A stretch of 64,000 nucleotides of DNA. Origin: Chitinimonas taiwanensis DSM 18899. Lineage in GTDB: Bacteria > Pseudomonadota > Gammaproteobacteria > Burkholderiales > Chitinimonadaceae. Below the pieces are notes generated by a model. The model was given only the letters and a program-made list of their open reading frames with translations, was not told the DNA's origin and did no database searches. Positions 47,652-57,877 of the stretch are shown here, one piece after another (positions within the stretch are counted from its first letter, which is position 1; each line of letters begins with the position of its first letter). Location of the stretch: the NCBI RefSeq assembly GCF_900119825.1, contig NZ_FPKR01000006.1:1-64000 (forward strand), given 5' to 3'. The position numbers and the translations under genes are program-made.

Positions 47652-48355
47652 TCCCCTGGCTCAGTCGCGCGCTCGCCTTTCCGCCACTGGAATCGGCGCT
47701 GCGCGAACCGAACGGCCTGTTGGCCGCCGGCGGCGATCTGAGCCCGGAGCGCCTGCTGCTCGCCTACCGCCAGGGCATCTTCCCCTGGTATGCGCCGGGC
47801 GAGCCCATCCTTTGGTGGAGCCCCGATCCACGCATGGCGCTGCTGCCGAGCGAGCTGCATATCCCACGCTCGCTGAACAAGACCCTGCGCCACAAGCCGT
47901 ATGAAATTCGCTTCGATACTGCCTTCCGCCGCGTGATGCAGGCCTGCGCCACGGCGGCGCGGCCGGGCCAGGATGGCACCTGGATCGTGGCCGATATCAT
48001 CGATGCGTATTGCCGCCTGCATGAGCTGGGCTGGGCGCATTCGGCCGAATGCTGGATGGACGGCGAGCTGGTGGGTGGCCTGTACGGCGTGGCCATCGGC
48101 AAGATGTTCTATGGCGAATCGATGTTCGCCCAGCGCCCCGATGCGTCCAAGCTGGCGTTTGCCCACCTGGTGCGCTGGCTGGATGAGCAGGGCTTCGGCC
48201 TGATCGACTGCCAGATGCATACCGAGCATCTGAGCCGCTTTGGCGCGCGCGAGATAGACCGCGCCACCTTTTTGCGCGAACTGACTAGACTGAATCAGAT
48301 GCCGGGCAGCGTCGGTCCCTGGCACTACCCGTCCGAGCGCAAGTGGGAGGATTGA
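47648..48355 (+). CDS. aat: Leucyl/phenylalanyl-tRNA-protein transferase
   Basis: A 235-residue enzyme that adds Leu or Phe from tRNA to proteins with N-terminal Lys or Arg, marking them for ClpS/Clp[42 protein letters not shown] and FYGESMF are the family motifs. Its ATG overlaps the fur stop by four bases, suggesting coupling, and its own stop abuts bpt. Confidence 0.96.
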   Translation: MIPWLSRALAFPPLESALREPNGLLAAGGDLSPERLLLAYRQGIFPWYAPGEPILWWSPDPRMALLPSELHIPRSLNKTLRHKPYEIRFDTAFRRVMQACATAARPGQDGTWIVADIIDAYCRLHELGWAHSAECWMDGELVGGLYGVAIGKMFYGESMFAQRPDASKLAFAHLVRWLDEQGFGLIDCQMHTEHLSRFGAREIDRATFLRELTRLNQMPGSVGPWHYPSERKWED

Positions 48356-49087
48356 GTGAGCCACCCCAATGACAGCCGCCTGATCCGGCTGCAGTTCTAT
48401 GCCACGGCGCCCTATCCCTGCAGCTATCTGGATGGGCGCATGGCGCGCTCCCAGGTGGCGATTCCGGCCGAGCTGATCGATAGCGCAATCTACACCCAGT
48501 TGGTACGCAATGGCTTTCGGCGCAGCGGCCTGTTCACCTATCGCCCCTGGTGCGACCAATGCCGCGCCTGCGTGCCGGTGCGACTGCGCGCTGCCGAGTT
48601 CCAACCCGACCGCACCCAGCGCCGCACGCTCAAGCGCCATGCTGGGCTCAGCGTCAGCATCCTGCCGCTGCTGTTTTCCGATGAGCACTACGCGCTCTAC
48701 CGCCTGTACCAGCAGCACCGGCATAGCGGTGGCGGCATGGATGAGGACAGCCGCGAGCAGTACGAGAATTTCATCCTGAAGAGCCAGGTGGACAGCTTCC
48801 TGGCCGAGTTCCGCCTCGATGGCGAGCTGAAGATGGTCAGCCTGATCGACCAGCTCGGCGATGGCCTGTCCTCGGTGTACACCTTCTTCGACCCGGCCGA
48901 CAGCCAAGCCAGTTACGGCACCTACAACATCCTCTGGCAGGTGGAGCTGGCGCGCGCGCGCGGCCTGCCTTATGTCTATCTCGGTTACTGGATCGCCGAG
49001 TGCCGCAAGATGGCCTACAAGACGCGCTTCCACCCTATCGAAGGCTTGGTGGACGGCGCTTGGCGCATGCTGGCCGATACTGACTGA
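48356..49087 (+). CDS. bpt: Aspartate/glutamate leucyltransferase (Bpt)
   Basis: A 243-residue arginyl-transferase relative that in bacteria attaches leucine to N-terminal Asp or Glu. The cysteine cluster [15 protein letters not shown] and [24 protein letters not shown] and YVYLGYWI are diagnostic. The GTG start at 48356 immediately follows the aat stop. Together aat and bpt extend N-degron recognition to four primary residues. Confidence 0.93.
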   Translation: MSHPNDSRLIRLQFYATAPYPCSYLDGRMARSQVAIPAELIDSAIYTQLVRNGFRRSGLFTYRPWCDQCRACVPVRLRAAEFQPDRTQRRTLKRHAGLSVSILPLLFSDEHYALYRLYQQHRHSGGGMDEDSREQYENFILKSQVDSFLAEFRLDGELKMVSLIDQLGDGLSSVYTFFDPADSQASYGTYNILWQVELARARGLPYVYLGYWIAECRKMAYKTRFHPIEGLVDGAWRMLADTD

Positions 49088-49133
49088 GCGGCGCCAGCCG
49101 CTACGCGACCGACGCCCCCCTTACCGAGGCGCG

Positions 49134-50012
49134 CTACCAGCTCGGTGCAATCGCCAGGCCCAACACCGGCTGAGCACCGGCAATCGCACCCAGGCTGCTG
49201 GCCCGCCCCGTGTTCAGATCCAGCAGATACAGCTCGGCACTCGGCCGCCCCTGCGCGCGCAGGCTGGCAAAGGCCGCATTGTCCTTCCAGCTGATGTCGA
49301 AGCCGACCGGGCCGATGGGCTGCACGCCCAGGCTGCCCACACTGAACAGCTGGCCCAGATTCGGCCCAACCACCGGGCTAGTGCCTTCGCGGCTGCCCTG
49401 GGTGAGCAGATTGCCGGCCGCATCGATGGCGTAATTGGTGGTGGCCGTTTTACTGACCTTGCTATAGGTGTAGGCCGCGGCAAGCACCGCGGGGGCCTTG
49501 CCGGCAGCCACATCACTGGCGGAGAATTGCAGGCTGCCATCGGGCTGCACACCCGCTTGCGTGGCATCGCCATCCACCTGCGCGCCGGTATCCGGGTGCA
49601 GGCGCAGATTATCGCCAGCCGCATTCACCACCCGCAGCCGGTCGGCCACCGGGTTGAAGTCAAAGCCATACTCGACCTCAGGCCGGAGCGCCACACTGGC
49701 GCTGCCAACCTGGCTGGCCAGCCCGTCCTCCAGACTGATCGTGTACAGGCGGCCACTGCGCCCCAAGGCGTACAGGCGCTCATTGCTGGAGCGGAAGTCG
49801 ATGCCGATCAGTTGCTCGCCCTGCGCAAGGCCACTCACCTGCAGGCGCTGCAGCGCGGTGCCGGGTATGCCGGCGTTGGTGCGCAGCAGCTGGTTGTCGG
49901 CGAGCAGAAACCAGGCGGTCTCCGGACGCGGTACCGGCTTGGGGGTCGAGGCACAGGCGCCCAGAAGGCCAAGCAGGGAAAGGGTTGCGATACGGCGTGC
50001 CAATGGACTCAC
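49134..50012 (-). CDS. DUF4394 lipoprotein
   Basis: A 292-residue exported lipoprotein (LLGLLGAC, C20). Repeated beta-propeller-like strands such as LIGIDFRSSNERLYALGRSGRLYTI and GFDFNPVADRLRVVNAAGDNLRL fit the DUF4394 domain, whose members are extracytoplasmic with no known activity. The pattern suggests a seven-bladed propeller. No adjacent gene clearly shares the process. Confidence 0.85.
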   Translation of the reverse strand: MSPLARRIATLSLLGLLGACASTPKPVPRPETAWFLLADNQLLRTNAGIPGTALQRLQVSGLAQGEQLIGIDFRSSNERLYALGRSGRLYTISLEDGLASQVGSASVALRPEVEYGFDFNPVADRLRVVNAAGDNLRLHPDTGAQVDGDATQAGVQPDGSLQFSASDVAAGKAPAVLAAAYTYSKVSKTATTNYAIDAAGNLLTQGSREGTSPVVGPNLGQLFSVGSLGVQPIGPVGFDISWKDNAAFASLRAQGRPSAELYLLDLNTGRASSLGAIAGAQPVLGLAIAPSW

Positions 50013-50052
50013 AGTGTTTGCTCCTCGGTAGATCGCTCTTCATCGCTACGCC

Positions 50053-51687
50053 CTAGCGGGACGCACCGACCTGGAAATGTTCGACATGGCGGCGCAGCTC
50101 GGCCACTACCTGGCGCAGCTGGTCGGCACCGGCATCAATCTCGCGCACAGCCGCCGCCGCGGTCACCACCCGCTCACCGATTTCGGCCATGCCCTGGGCG
50201 GCATCCTCGACCGCAGCCGCTTCGCCACGCGTCTGATCAGCCATCTCGCGCGCCAGTTCACGCATATCGCGCGTATCGCGCACGATGGCTTCCTGGCTGC
50301 GCATCGCGCCATCCAGATCGGCCACCCCCTGGGCCACGCCAGCGCTGACCCGCTGCATGGCCTGGGCCGCACCCTGGGTGGCCTGTTCAATCTGCTCGGT
50401 CATCTGGGCGATATCGATGGTCGAGTTGCTGGTGCGCTCGGCCAGCTTGCGCACCTCGTCCGCCACCACGGCAAAGCCGCGTCCGCTCTCACCCGCCCGC
50501 GCCGCCTCGATGGCCGCATTCAGGGCAAGCAGATTGGTCTGATCGGCAATCTCGCGGATCACACCGGCCATGCTGGCAATGCGTGCCGCCGCATGGCTGA
50601 GTTCGGCAATCATGGCCGAGGACTGCGCGCTCGATTCGCTCAGCCGCGTGCAGACCGCCTGGGTATTGGCGATGCTGGCCTGCGCGTGCTCGGCGGTCTG
50701 GGCCGCTTCGCCAGCACGGTCGGCCGTGTGCTGGATATTGCGGCCAACATCCTGCACGGCGACCGATAACTGTTCGGCTGCCGCGCCTACCCGCGCCGCG
50801 CGCTCGCTGGCCAGCTCGACCTCGGCACAGGTATCACCGGCACGCGCCTTCAGCTGGCCAGACACCTGTTCGACGATGCCGACCGTGCGCTGGATCAGCT
50901 CAATGGTGCGCGCCTGCTCATCGAGCAGGGCGTTGATCGAGCGCGCATTCTCGCCTACCTCATTGCGCCCCATATCGGGCAGGCGCTGGCCCAGATCCCC
51001 CCCCAGACCGGCGAGAAAGTCCCGGATGTGGCGCAGTGGACTGGTAATCGTGCCGGCAATCCACCATACGGCGGCAAACAGCAGCAGCGCGCCCAGCAGC
51101 AGCGAGATCAGGCTGAAGCGCTCCACCCGCTGCATCAGCTGCGCCTGCTGCAGATTGTGCTGACGGGAAGAGTGCTCGATCAGCTCGCTGAACTTGCCCA
51201 TGCTGTCTTCCAGCGTGTCGAAGCTCTGCGCGAAAGCCGTATAGGCCAGGTCGGCATCGGCCGCGCGCTGGGCGAACTTGTCCAGCGCGCTTTGTGCCTG
51301 GCGCGCATAGGCAGCCAGATCGGGCTTGAGCGCCTCCAGCGCGGCACGCTCGGCCGGCGGCAGCGCCATGCCGTCATTCGCGGCGATCAGGCGCTGGAAA
51401 TTGCCCAGGTGCTCGTCCAGGTCATCGCGCACGGCTTTCAGCTCCGCCGCATCTGGCGTGGCGGCCGACATCAGGCGGAACATATTCAAGACGTCCGAGC
51501 GGATCGCATCGTGCATCATGTCCGCCTCGGTCTGATTGCGCAGCAGGCTGACGATCTTGTCGCTATCGGCCACTGCGGCAACAATGACGCGACCGCTGAA
51601 GAAGCCGGCCAGCCCCACCAGCAGCATGATGAGCATCGCAATGGCCCCCAAGAGACGCAGGCGATACATGATCGAGATATTGCGCAT
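50053..51687 (-). CDS. Methyl-accepting chemotaxis protein
   Basis: A 544-residue chemoreceptor. Membrane helix near 12-33 ([21 protein letters not shown]), a periplasmic helical sensor (about 35-185, without a recognisable Cache fold), a second helix near 190-208, then HAMP and the signalling tip [21 protein letters not shown]. The C-terminus lacks a CheR-binding pentapeptide (ends FQVGASR). The ATG at 51687 is preferred over the frame start at 51753. No che genes are in the window; the signal is unknown. Confidence 0.92.
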   Translation of the reverse strand: MRNISIMYRLRLLGAIAMLIMLLVGLAGFFSGRVIVAAVADSDKIVSLLRNQTEADMMHDAIRSDVLNMFRLMSAATPDAAELKAVRDDLDEHLGNFQRLIAANDGMALPPAERAALEALKPDLAAYARQAQSALDKFAQRAADADLAYTAFAQSFDTLEDSMGKFSELIEHSSRQHNLQQAQLMQRVERFSLISLLLGALLLFAAVWWIAGTITSPLRHIRDFLAGLGGDLGQRLPDMGRNEVGENARSINALLDEQARTIELIQRTVGIVEQVSGQLKARAGDTCAEVELASERAARVGAAAEQLSVAVQDVGRNIQHTADRAGEAAQTAEHAQASIANTQAVCTRLSESSAQSSAMIAELSHAAARIASMAGVIREIADQTNLLALNAAIEAARAGESGRGFAVVADEVRKLAERTSNSTIDIAQMTEQIEQATQGAAQAMQRVSAGVAQGVADLDGAMRSQEAIVRDTRDMRELAREMADQTRGEAAAVEDAAQGMAEIGERVVTAAAAVREIDAGADQLRQVVAELRRHVEHFQVGASR

Positions 51688-51794
51688 CGGCTTCCCAGCG
51701 AAAGAGTCTGCCCGGCTTGGGCATGCAGCAGCGGCGCATGCACACCGCCCCAATCTGTGCCACCCCAGGTGGCAGCCTTCATGCTAGACCGCAA

Positions 51795-52640
51795 ATGTTG
51801 AATATTCCTGCCAGCGACGCCCGTCACCTGCATCTCCTACTGGCCGATGCAGCGTCCGGCACGCCGCGCCAGTGGTGGCATCTGGAGATCGCGGCCCGCC
51901 TGCCCAAAGGCGCCTGCAGCCTGCGTGGCCGTCTGCTCGGCCGCCTGCTGTGCAGCTTCGGGCCGGGTTGGCTATTACCCTGGCTGACCATGCCCGGCCT
52001 GCTGCCCTATCGCTTTGACGCCATGGCGCCGCTGGCGCAGCGCGCCCGCTTCGGTGCGCTGCTGGCACTGTGCCTGATCGCCGGCCTGCTGGGCCTGGGC
52101 AGCCTGAATGCCAGCCGTCAGCTGGTGCTGATTCTGTGGGCCCTGCTCGGCGCGGCCTATTTTGGCGCACGCGCCAGCTGGCAGGCGCGCCAAGTGGTGG
52201 ATGCGCTACGCGCGCAACATGCGGCCAAGGCGTCCGAGCTGGCGCCCAGCGAGGCGGCGTTGGGCCTGGCCAGCTTGCTGGTGGCGGCCGGGCGCGATTT
52301 CGCCCACGCCCAGGCGGAAGCGTCCGAGCTGGCGGCCGCGCCCGATAGCATCAGCGCCGAGCAGCTCGATGCACTCGGCCTGCGCGCACCACCGTATAGC
52401 CAGGCGCGCCGCCAGGGCTGGCGCTGTGCATTCGCCCATCTGGGCGCGGTGGCGGCGGTGGGCTGGGGCTGCTGGGCTATTAGCGGTTACGGGCAACTGC
52501 TGCCGGCCGTGCTGGGCCTGCTGCTGGTGCATTTCGTGCTAAGCGGCCACCAGCCGGGCTGGTGGCGCGCCACGCTGCGCCCGCTGCTGCAGGCGGCAGC
52601 CTGCCTGGGCTTGGCCTGGGTGCTGGCTTGGCTGTACTGA
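51795..52640 (+). CDS. Hypothetical four-helix membrane protein
   Basis: A 281-residue protein I do not recognise. Two hydrophobic pairs are visible: near 95-140 (ALLALCLIAGLLGLGS, LVLILWALLGAAYFG) and near 220-281 (LGAVAAVGWGCWAISG, LPAVLGLLLVHFVLS, LGLAWVLAWLY). The 140-215 loop is Ala-rich and charged. The start is set at 51795 by the first codons after the promoter region shared with the divergent chemoreceptor; the frame is open to 51717. Function unknown. Confidence 0.7.
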   Translation: MLNIPASDARHLHLLLADAASGTPRQWWHLEIAARLPKGACSLRGRLLGRLLCSFGPGWLLPWLTMPGLLPYRFDAMAPLAQRARFGALLALCLIAGLLGLGSLNASRQLVLILWALLGAAYFGARASWQARQVVDALRAQHAAKASELAPSEAALGLASLLVAAGRDFAHAQAEASELAAAPDSISAEQLDALGLRAPPYSQARRQGWRCAFAHLGAVAAVGWGCWAISGYGQLLPAVLGLLLVHFVLSGHQPGWWRATLRPLLQAAACLGLAWVLAWLY

Positions 52641-52682
52641 AAGCGGATGCGACAGCTCGGCCATATTGGCAATCATTTATTT

Positions 52683-52701
52683 GATAATTATTCGCATTAG
52701 C
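52683..52701 (+). promoter_or_regulatory. Fur box upstream of the imelysin gene
   Basis: GATAATTATTCGCATTAGC matches the 19-bp consensus GATAATGATAATCATTATC at 14 positions, including the whole first hexamer and the C-ATTA centre. It overlaps an AT-rich promoter-like stretch (TTATTTGATAAT) and ends 41 bases before the imelysin ATG. Iron-dependent repression by Fur is the expected effect. Confidence 0.8.
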
Positions 52702-52742
52702 TTTAGCATTTCCTCCATCCGAACATACAGATGGGAAATCGC

Positions 52743-53885
52743 ATGACCGCCTTTCGCCTGACCCTGATCGCTGCATTGATGGCCGGCAGCCTGGCCGCCC
52801 GCGCCGAGGTAAGCCCACAAGCCGTGGCCGAACACTATGCCAGCGTGGTGCACGCCAACTATGTGGACACCCTGGGTGCCGCCCGCACCCTGCAGGCCGC
52901 GGTGAATGCGCTGAATGCCAACCCGAGCGAGGAAACCCTGGCCAAGGCACGCGAGAGCTGGCTGGCTGCGCGCGAGTGGTACGGTCAGACGGAAGCCTTC
53001 CGCTTCTACAGCGGCCCCATCGATGGCGAAACCGGCCCGGAAGGCCAGATCAATGCCTGGCCAATGGACGAGGCCTATGTCGATTACGTGAAGGGCAAGA
53101 ACAAGGCCGGCATCATCAACAACCCCAAGGCCAAGCTGACGCGTGAAGCCTTGATCGGCCTGAATGAGAAAGGCGGCGAAGAGAACATCAGCACCGGCTG
53201 GCATGCGATCGAGTTCGTGCTGTGGGGTCAGGATCTGAGCAAGACCGGCCCAGGCGCGCGCCCCGCCAGCGACTTCATCGATGGCAAGGGTCAGAACGCC
53301 GAGCGCCGTCGTACCTATCTGAAGCTCGTCACCGACCTGCTGGTGGACGATCTGGCCGGCCTCGCCCAAGCCTGGGCACCGAATGCCAAGAACTATCGCG
53401 CCGGCTTCGTGGCCGACAAGGAAGCCGTGCAGAAGATGCTGACCGGCATCGGCGTGCTGTCGCGCGGCGAGCTGGCCGGCGAGCGCATCGAAGTCGCACT
53501 GGCCTCGAAGTCGCAGGAAGACGAGCACAGCTGCTTCTCGGACAACACCCACCGCGATGTGGTGACCAATGCGAAGGGCATCCAGAACGTATGGGAAGGC
53601 AGCTACACCCGCGCTGATGGCAGTGTGCTCAAGGGTGCCTCGCTGCGCGAACTGGTAGCCGTCAAGGATGCCAAGCTGGCCGAGAAGACCAGCGCCGACA
53701 TCGCCAACTCGGTCAAGCTGGCCGAGGAGATCAAGGCCCCGTTCGACCAGGAAATCGTCGGCAAGGACAGCGCGCCAGGTCGCAAGCGCGTACGCGCCGT
53801 GGTCGATGCGCTGAAGAAGCAGGCCACCGACCTCGTGAATGCCGCCAAGGCCCTGGGTATCAAGAACCTGAATACCAATGTGTAA
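52743..53885 (+). CDS. Imelysin-family iron-regulated periplasmic protein (IrpA-like)
   Basis: A 380-residue exported protein (signal LTLIAALMAGSLAARA). Two-domain helical imelysin fold with the GxHxxE motif in GWHAIEFVLWG, present in EfeO- and IrpA-type proteins and thought to bind metal. FYSGPIDGETGPEGQINAWP and SCFSDNTHRD are further conserved segments. The ATG at 52743 follows GGGAAA and fits the signal; an ATG at 52731 is in frame. First gene of the locus and under the Fur box, so it is likely made in iron shortage. Role in iron handling inferred. Confidence 0.9.
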   Translation: MTAFRLTLIAALMAGSLAARAEVSPQAVAEHYASVVHANYVDTLGAARTLQAAVNALNANPSEETLAKARESWLAAREWYGQTEAFRFYSGPIDGETGPEGQINAWPMDEAYVDYVKGKNKAGIINNPKAKLTREALIGLNEKGGEENISTGWHAIEFVLWGQDLSKTGPGARPASDFIDGKGQNAERRRTYLKLVTDLLVDDLAGLAQAWAPNAKNYRAGFVADKEAVQKMLTGIGVLSRGELAGERIEVALASKSQEDEHSCFSDNTHRDVVTNAKGIQNVWEGSYTRADGSVLKGASLRELVAVKDAKLAEKTSADIANSVKLAEEIKAPFDQEIVGKDSAPGRKRVRAVVDALKKQATDLVNAAKALGIKNLNTNV

Positions 53886-53897
53886 GGCTTGAGCGCG

Positions 53898-53930
53898 CTT
53901 AAGTTTCGCTTAAGTCCGCCACGCTACACT
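53898..53930 (+). promoter_or_regulatory. PmrA/QseB-type response-regulator box with -10 element
   Basis: CTTAAG (53898-53903), TTTCG spacer, CTTAAG (53909-53914) is exactly the direct repeat bound by PmrA/QseB-class OmpR-family regulators. TACACT (53925-53930) lies ten bases downstream, the spacing used when such a regulator replaces the -35 element. It stands 67 bases before the di-heme oxidoreductase ATG, inside the gap after imelysin. This would give the downstream genes a second, Fur-independent start. Confidence 0.65.
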
Positions 53931-53996
53931 CGGGGCATGACTGCGTGCAGTCGTGCCCCGGTGCTTTTTCGGCCCTCTCTCCTCCAAGTGTTGCGC

Positions 53997-55391
<1,395 letters not shown>

Positions 55392-55426
55392 GTCGCGCCA
55401 GGGCGTACTCCGCGAGGGGTATGCCT

Positions 55427-55540
55427 AGTACCACGCAGCCGCCCCGCGCGTGGCACAGCGCCCGCATCGCGGCCGGCAAGCAGCTTGCCGGCCATCGTTC
55501 TATCTGCCAGCCCTCGGGTGGCCGCCCCGGGCGGCCCACC
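55427..55540 (+). other. Three stem-loops between di-heme and second imelysin genes
   Basis: In the 166-base gap: CCACGC/GCGTGG (55431-55453), a perfect GGCCGGCAAG-CAG-CTTGCCGGCC (55471-55493), and GGTGGCCGCC with GGCGGCCCACC (55517-55540, one extra C). No T run follows, so they are not simple terminators; processing or stability elements are possible. Confidence 0.6.
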
Positions 55541-55557
55541 TGGCAAGGACCGACACT

Positions 55558-56715
55558 ATGAAACCGCTTTACCTGACCCTGACCGCCAGCCTGCTGCTGG
55601 GCGCCTGCGCCACGCCGGCCCAGCAAGCCGCCCAGCCCAGTCCCACCCCGGCAGCGCAAGCGCCCACGACCACCACCGCTAGCGTTGCCGCAGCACCTGC
55701 GGTGAGCACACCGGCCGCACCCAGTGCCGCGCTCGGCCTGGATGCCGCCGCCACGGTGGCCAACTGGCAGGCCCAGCAGCTGCCGCGTATCCAGGCGCTG
55801 GCCGATCACAGCGCCCAGCTGCAGAGCGCCGTCACCGAGCTATGCCGCCGCCTGCGCCCCGAGCAGATCGAACAGGCGCGCCAGGCCTGGAAAGCCACTC
55901 ATGCCGCCTGGCGCAGTGTGGAAGCCCTGCCCATGGGCCCTGTCCTGACCCGGCGTACCGCCTGGCAGATCGATGTCTGGCCGACCCGCCCACCCAAGGT
56001 GGAAGAAGCGATCCGCCTGGTGGAAAAGGACGCGCCGATTGCCGACAGCGTGGGCGCCGCCGCCCAGGGCCTGCCGGCGCTGGAATTCCTGCTCTGGGGC
56101 GAAGACCGCGCCAAGGCCCAGCTCGGCCGCCTGCACTTCCGCCAGCGCTGCCAGTACAGCGTGGCGCTGGCCAATGATGTGGCTGCCGAAAGCCGGGGTC
56201 TGCTGGCCGACTGGCAGGCCTATCAGCGCGAGCAGCACGACCATGAAACCGGCCGACAGGCGTTCGAGGAAGGCATCAATCTGATCGCCGGCAGCCTGCA
56301 GAATCTGCGCGACAAGAAGGTGGCCCGTCTGGGCGGCGCCAAGGCGCCCAAGAAGCCGGCCCGCCAGGACTTCGACGCCTGGCGCAGCCACCACACCAAG
56401 GCCAGCCTCGCCGCCACCCTCGGCAGCTTGGAAAGCCTGTTCCTGGCACGTGGACAGGACGGCAGCCCGAGCTTTGTCGAGCGTCTCGCGCGGGCCGAGA
56501 AGCCGCTGCTGGCCCAGCATCTGCAGGAGGAGCTGGTGCTGAGCCGCGCCGCGCTGGCCAAGCTGCCTGAGGATGTGGCGACGGCCGCCAGCCGCAACCC
56601 GGCCGTGCTCAAGCCGCTGCTCGATTCGCTAAAGCGCCTGCAAGGCCTGGTTGAATTGCAGGTGGCCGATGCGGTCGGCGTGACCATCGGCTTCAAGGAC
56701 AGCGACGGCGATTAA
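55558..56715 (+). CDS. Second imelysin-family lipoprotein, histidine of the motif missing
   Basis: A 385-residue lipoprotein (LLLGAC, C17), followed by an Ala/Thr/Pro linker to about residue 60 and an imelysin-like helical region. The usual GxHxxE reads GLPALEFLLWG: the glutamate is kept, but the histidine is Ala. Such divergent imelysins commonly pair with a canonical one. It may bind metal differently or act as a scaffold. It is third in the locus and likely co-transcribed with the di-heme gene. Confidence 0.85.
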   Translation: MKPLYLTLTASLLLGACATPAQQAAQPSPTPAAQAPTTTTASVAAAPAVSTPAAPSAALGLDAAATVANWQAQQLPRIQALADHSAQLQSAVTELCRRLRPEQIEQARQAWKATHAAWRSVEALPMGPVLTRRTAWQIDVWPTRPPKVEEAIRLVEKDAPIADSVGAAAQGLPALEFLLWGEDRAKAQLGRLHFRQRCQYSVALANDVAAESRGLLADWQAYQREQHDHETGRQAFEEGINLIAGSLQNLRDKKVARLGGAKAPKKPARQDFDAWRSHHTKASLAATLGSLESLFLARGQDGSPSFVERLARAEKPLLAQHLQEELVLSRAALAKLPEDVATAASRNPAVLKPLLDSLKRLQGLVELQVADAVGVTIGFKDSDGD

Positions 56716-56740
56716 GCCACGTCGTTTCTTCGCCTCAACG

Positions 56741-56769
56741 CGCCATGTCCAGCCCAGCTAGACATGGCG
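56741..56769 (+). other. Hairpin between second imelysin and DUF1513 genes
   Basis: CGCCATGTC (56741-56749) pairs with GACATGGCG (56761-56769) around 11 bases, and GTTTTC begins six bases later. It could be a weak terminator or an mRNA processing site before DUF1513. Confidence 0.45.
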
Positions 56770-56803
56770 TGCTCGTTTTCCCACCCAGATTCGAACCCCC
56801 GCC

Positions 56804-57877
56804 ATGTCGCTCAACCGTCGCCAATTCCTCGCCGCCAGCCTGAGCCTGGCCACCCTGCCGCTGGCCAGCCCGGCCTGGTCGGCTGCTAAGCGTCTTGGCG
56901 CAGGCGCGCGCGCGCCGGTCATCCTGTCCGCTGGCTGGGATGGGGACGAAGCCTGGTGCGCCGGCACGCTGGCCCAGCCCGGCGCCGCCCTGCCCGCGCG
57001 CGGCCATGTGCTGATTCCGGATCCACAGCGCTATGGCGAGGCCATCGTGGTGACACGGCGGCCCGGCTACTTCCTGGCGCGCATCGACTGGCGGCGCGGC
57101 AAGCTGCTGCAACGCTATGAACTGGAGGACGAGCGCAATCTGGTTGGCCATGCAGTATTCAGCCATGACGGCAAGCAGCTGATCACCGCCGAGACCGATG
57201 AGCGCACAGGCGCGGGCCGCCTGGCCATCCGCGATGCGCGCAGCTTCAAGCGCCTGGAAGAATACCCCAGCCACGGCGTGGGGCCGCATGAAATCCTCTG
57301 GCTGGACCGCAACACGCTGGCGGTGGCCAATGGCGGCATCCTGACCCTGCCGGAAACCGGTCGCTACAAGCGCAATATTGAGCGCATGGACCCGTCGCTG
57401 GTGCTGATCGACGGGCGCGATGGCGGTCTGCTGCAGGAATACCGTTTGCCGGACAGCAAGCTGTCCATCCGCCATCTGGCTGTCACCCGCGATGGCACGC
57501 TGGGCGCGGCGCTGCAGAACGAGGGCAGCAATAACTCGCCCATGCTAGCCATTCTGCGCGAGGGCGAGTTCCGCTATGCCGACAGCTCGCCCGAGCTATG
57601 CCAGGGCATGCGCGGCTATGCGGCCAGCCTGGCGGCCCAGGACAACCGCTTCCTGATGCCCTGCCCGACCGGCAATCTGCTGACCGAGTGGGATAGCGAA
57701 GGTCGGCCCACCGCCCAGCGGGCCCTGCCGCGCGTCTTCGGCGCCGCGGCGCTGAATGGCGAATGGCTGGCCAGCGGCGAAGGCGGCGAGCTGTGGCGAC
57801 TGGCGCCCGGCCTCGCACTCCAGCATACCGAGCAGTATCCCCACCACTGGGACAATCACCTGAGCGTGGTCAGCTAG
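56804..57877 (+). CDS. DUF1513 Tat-exported propeller-like protein
   Basis: A 357-residue protein. The N-terminus NRRQFLAASLSL is a likely Tat signal (RRQFL), implying folding before export. GHAVFSHDGKQLITAE, GPHEILWLDRNTLAVANGG and RHLAVTRDG give the repeated DUF1513 beta-propeller pattern. Family members travel with imelysins and di-heme proteins. It is last in the locus and overlaps the convergent AraC gene by eight bases. Confidence 0.9.
   Translation: MSLNRRQFLAASLSLATLPLASPAWSAAKRLGAGARAPVILSAGWDGDEAWCAGTLAQPGAALPARGHVLIPDPQRYGEAIVVTRRPGYFLARIDWRRGKLLQRYELEDERNLVGHAVFSHDGKQLITAETDERTGAGRLAIRDARSFKRLEEYPSHGVGPHEILWLDRNTLAVANGGILTLPETGRYKRNIERMDPSLVLIDGRDGGLLQEYRLPDSKLSIRHLAVTRDGTLGAALQNEGSNNSPMLAILREGEFRYADSSPELCQGMRGYAASLAAQDNRFLMPCPTGNLLTEWDSEGRPTAQRALPRVFGAAALNGEWLASGEGGELWRLAPGLALQHTEQYPHHWDNHLSVVS

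Noticed and set aside
47513-49033. 506-codon minus-strand frame opposite aat and bpt
   Set aside because: Both plus-strand genes show complete family motifs; the long antisense frame follows from codon bias in GC-rich DNA.
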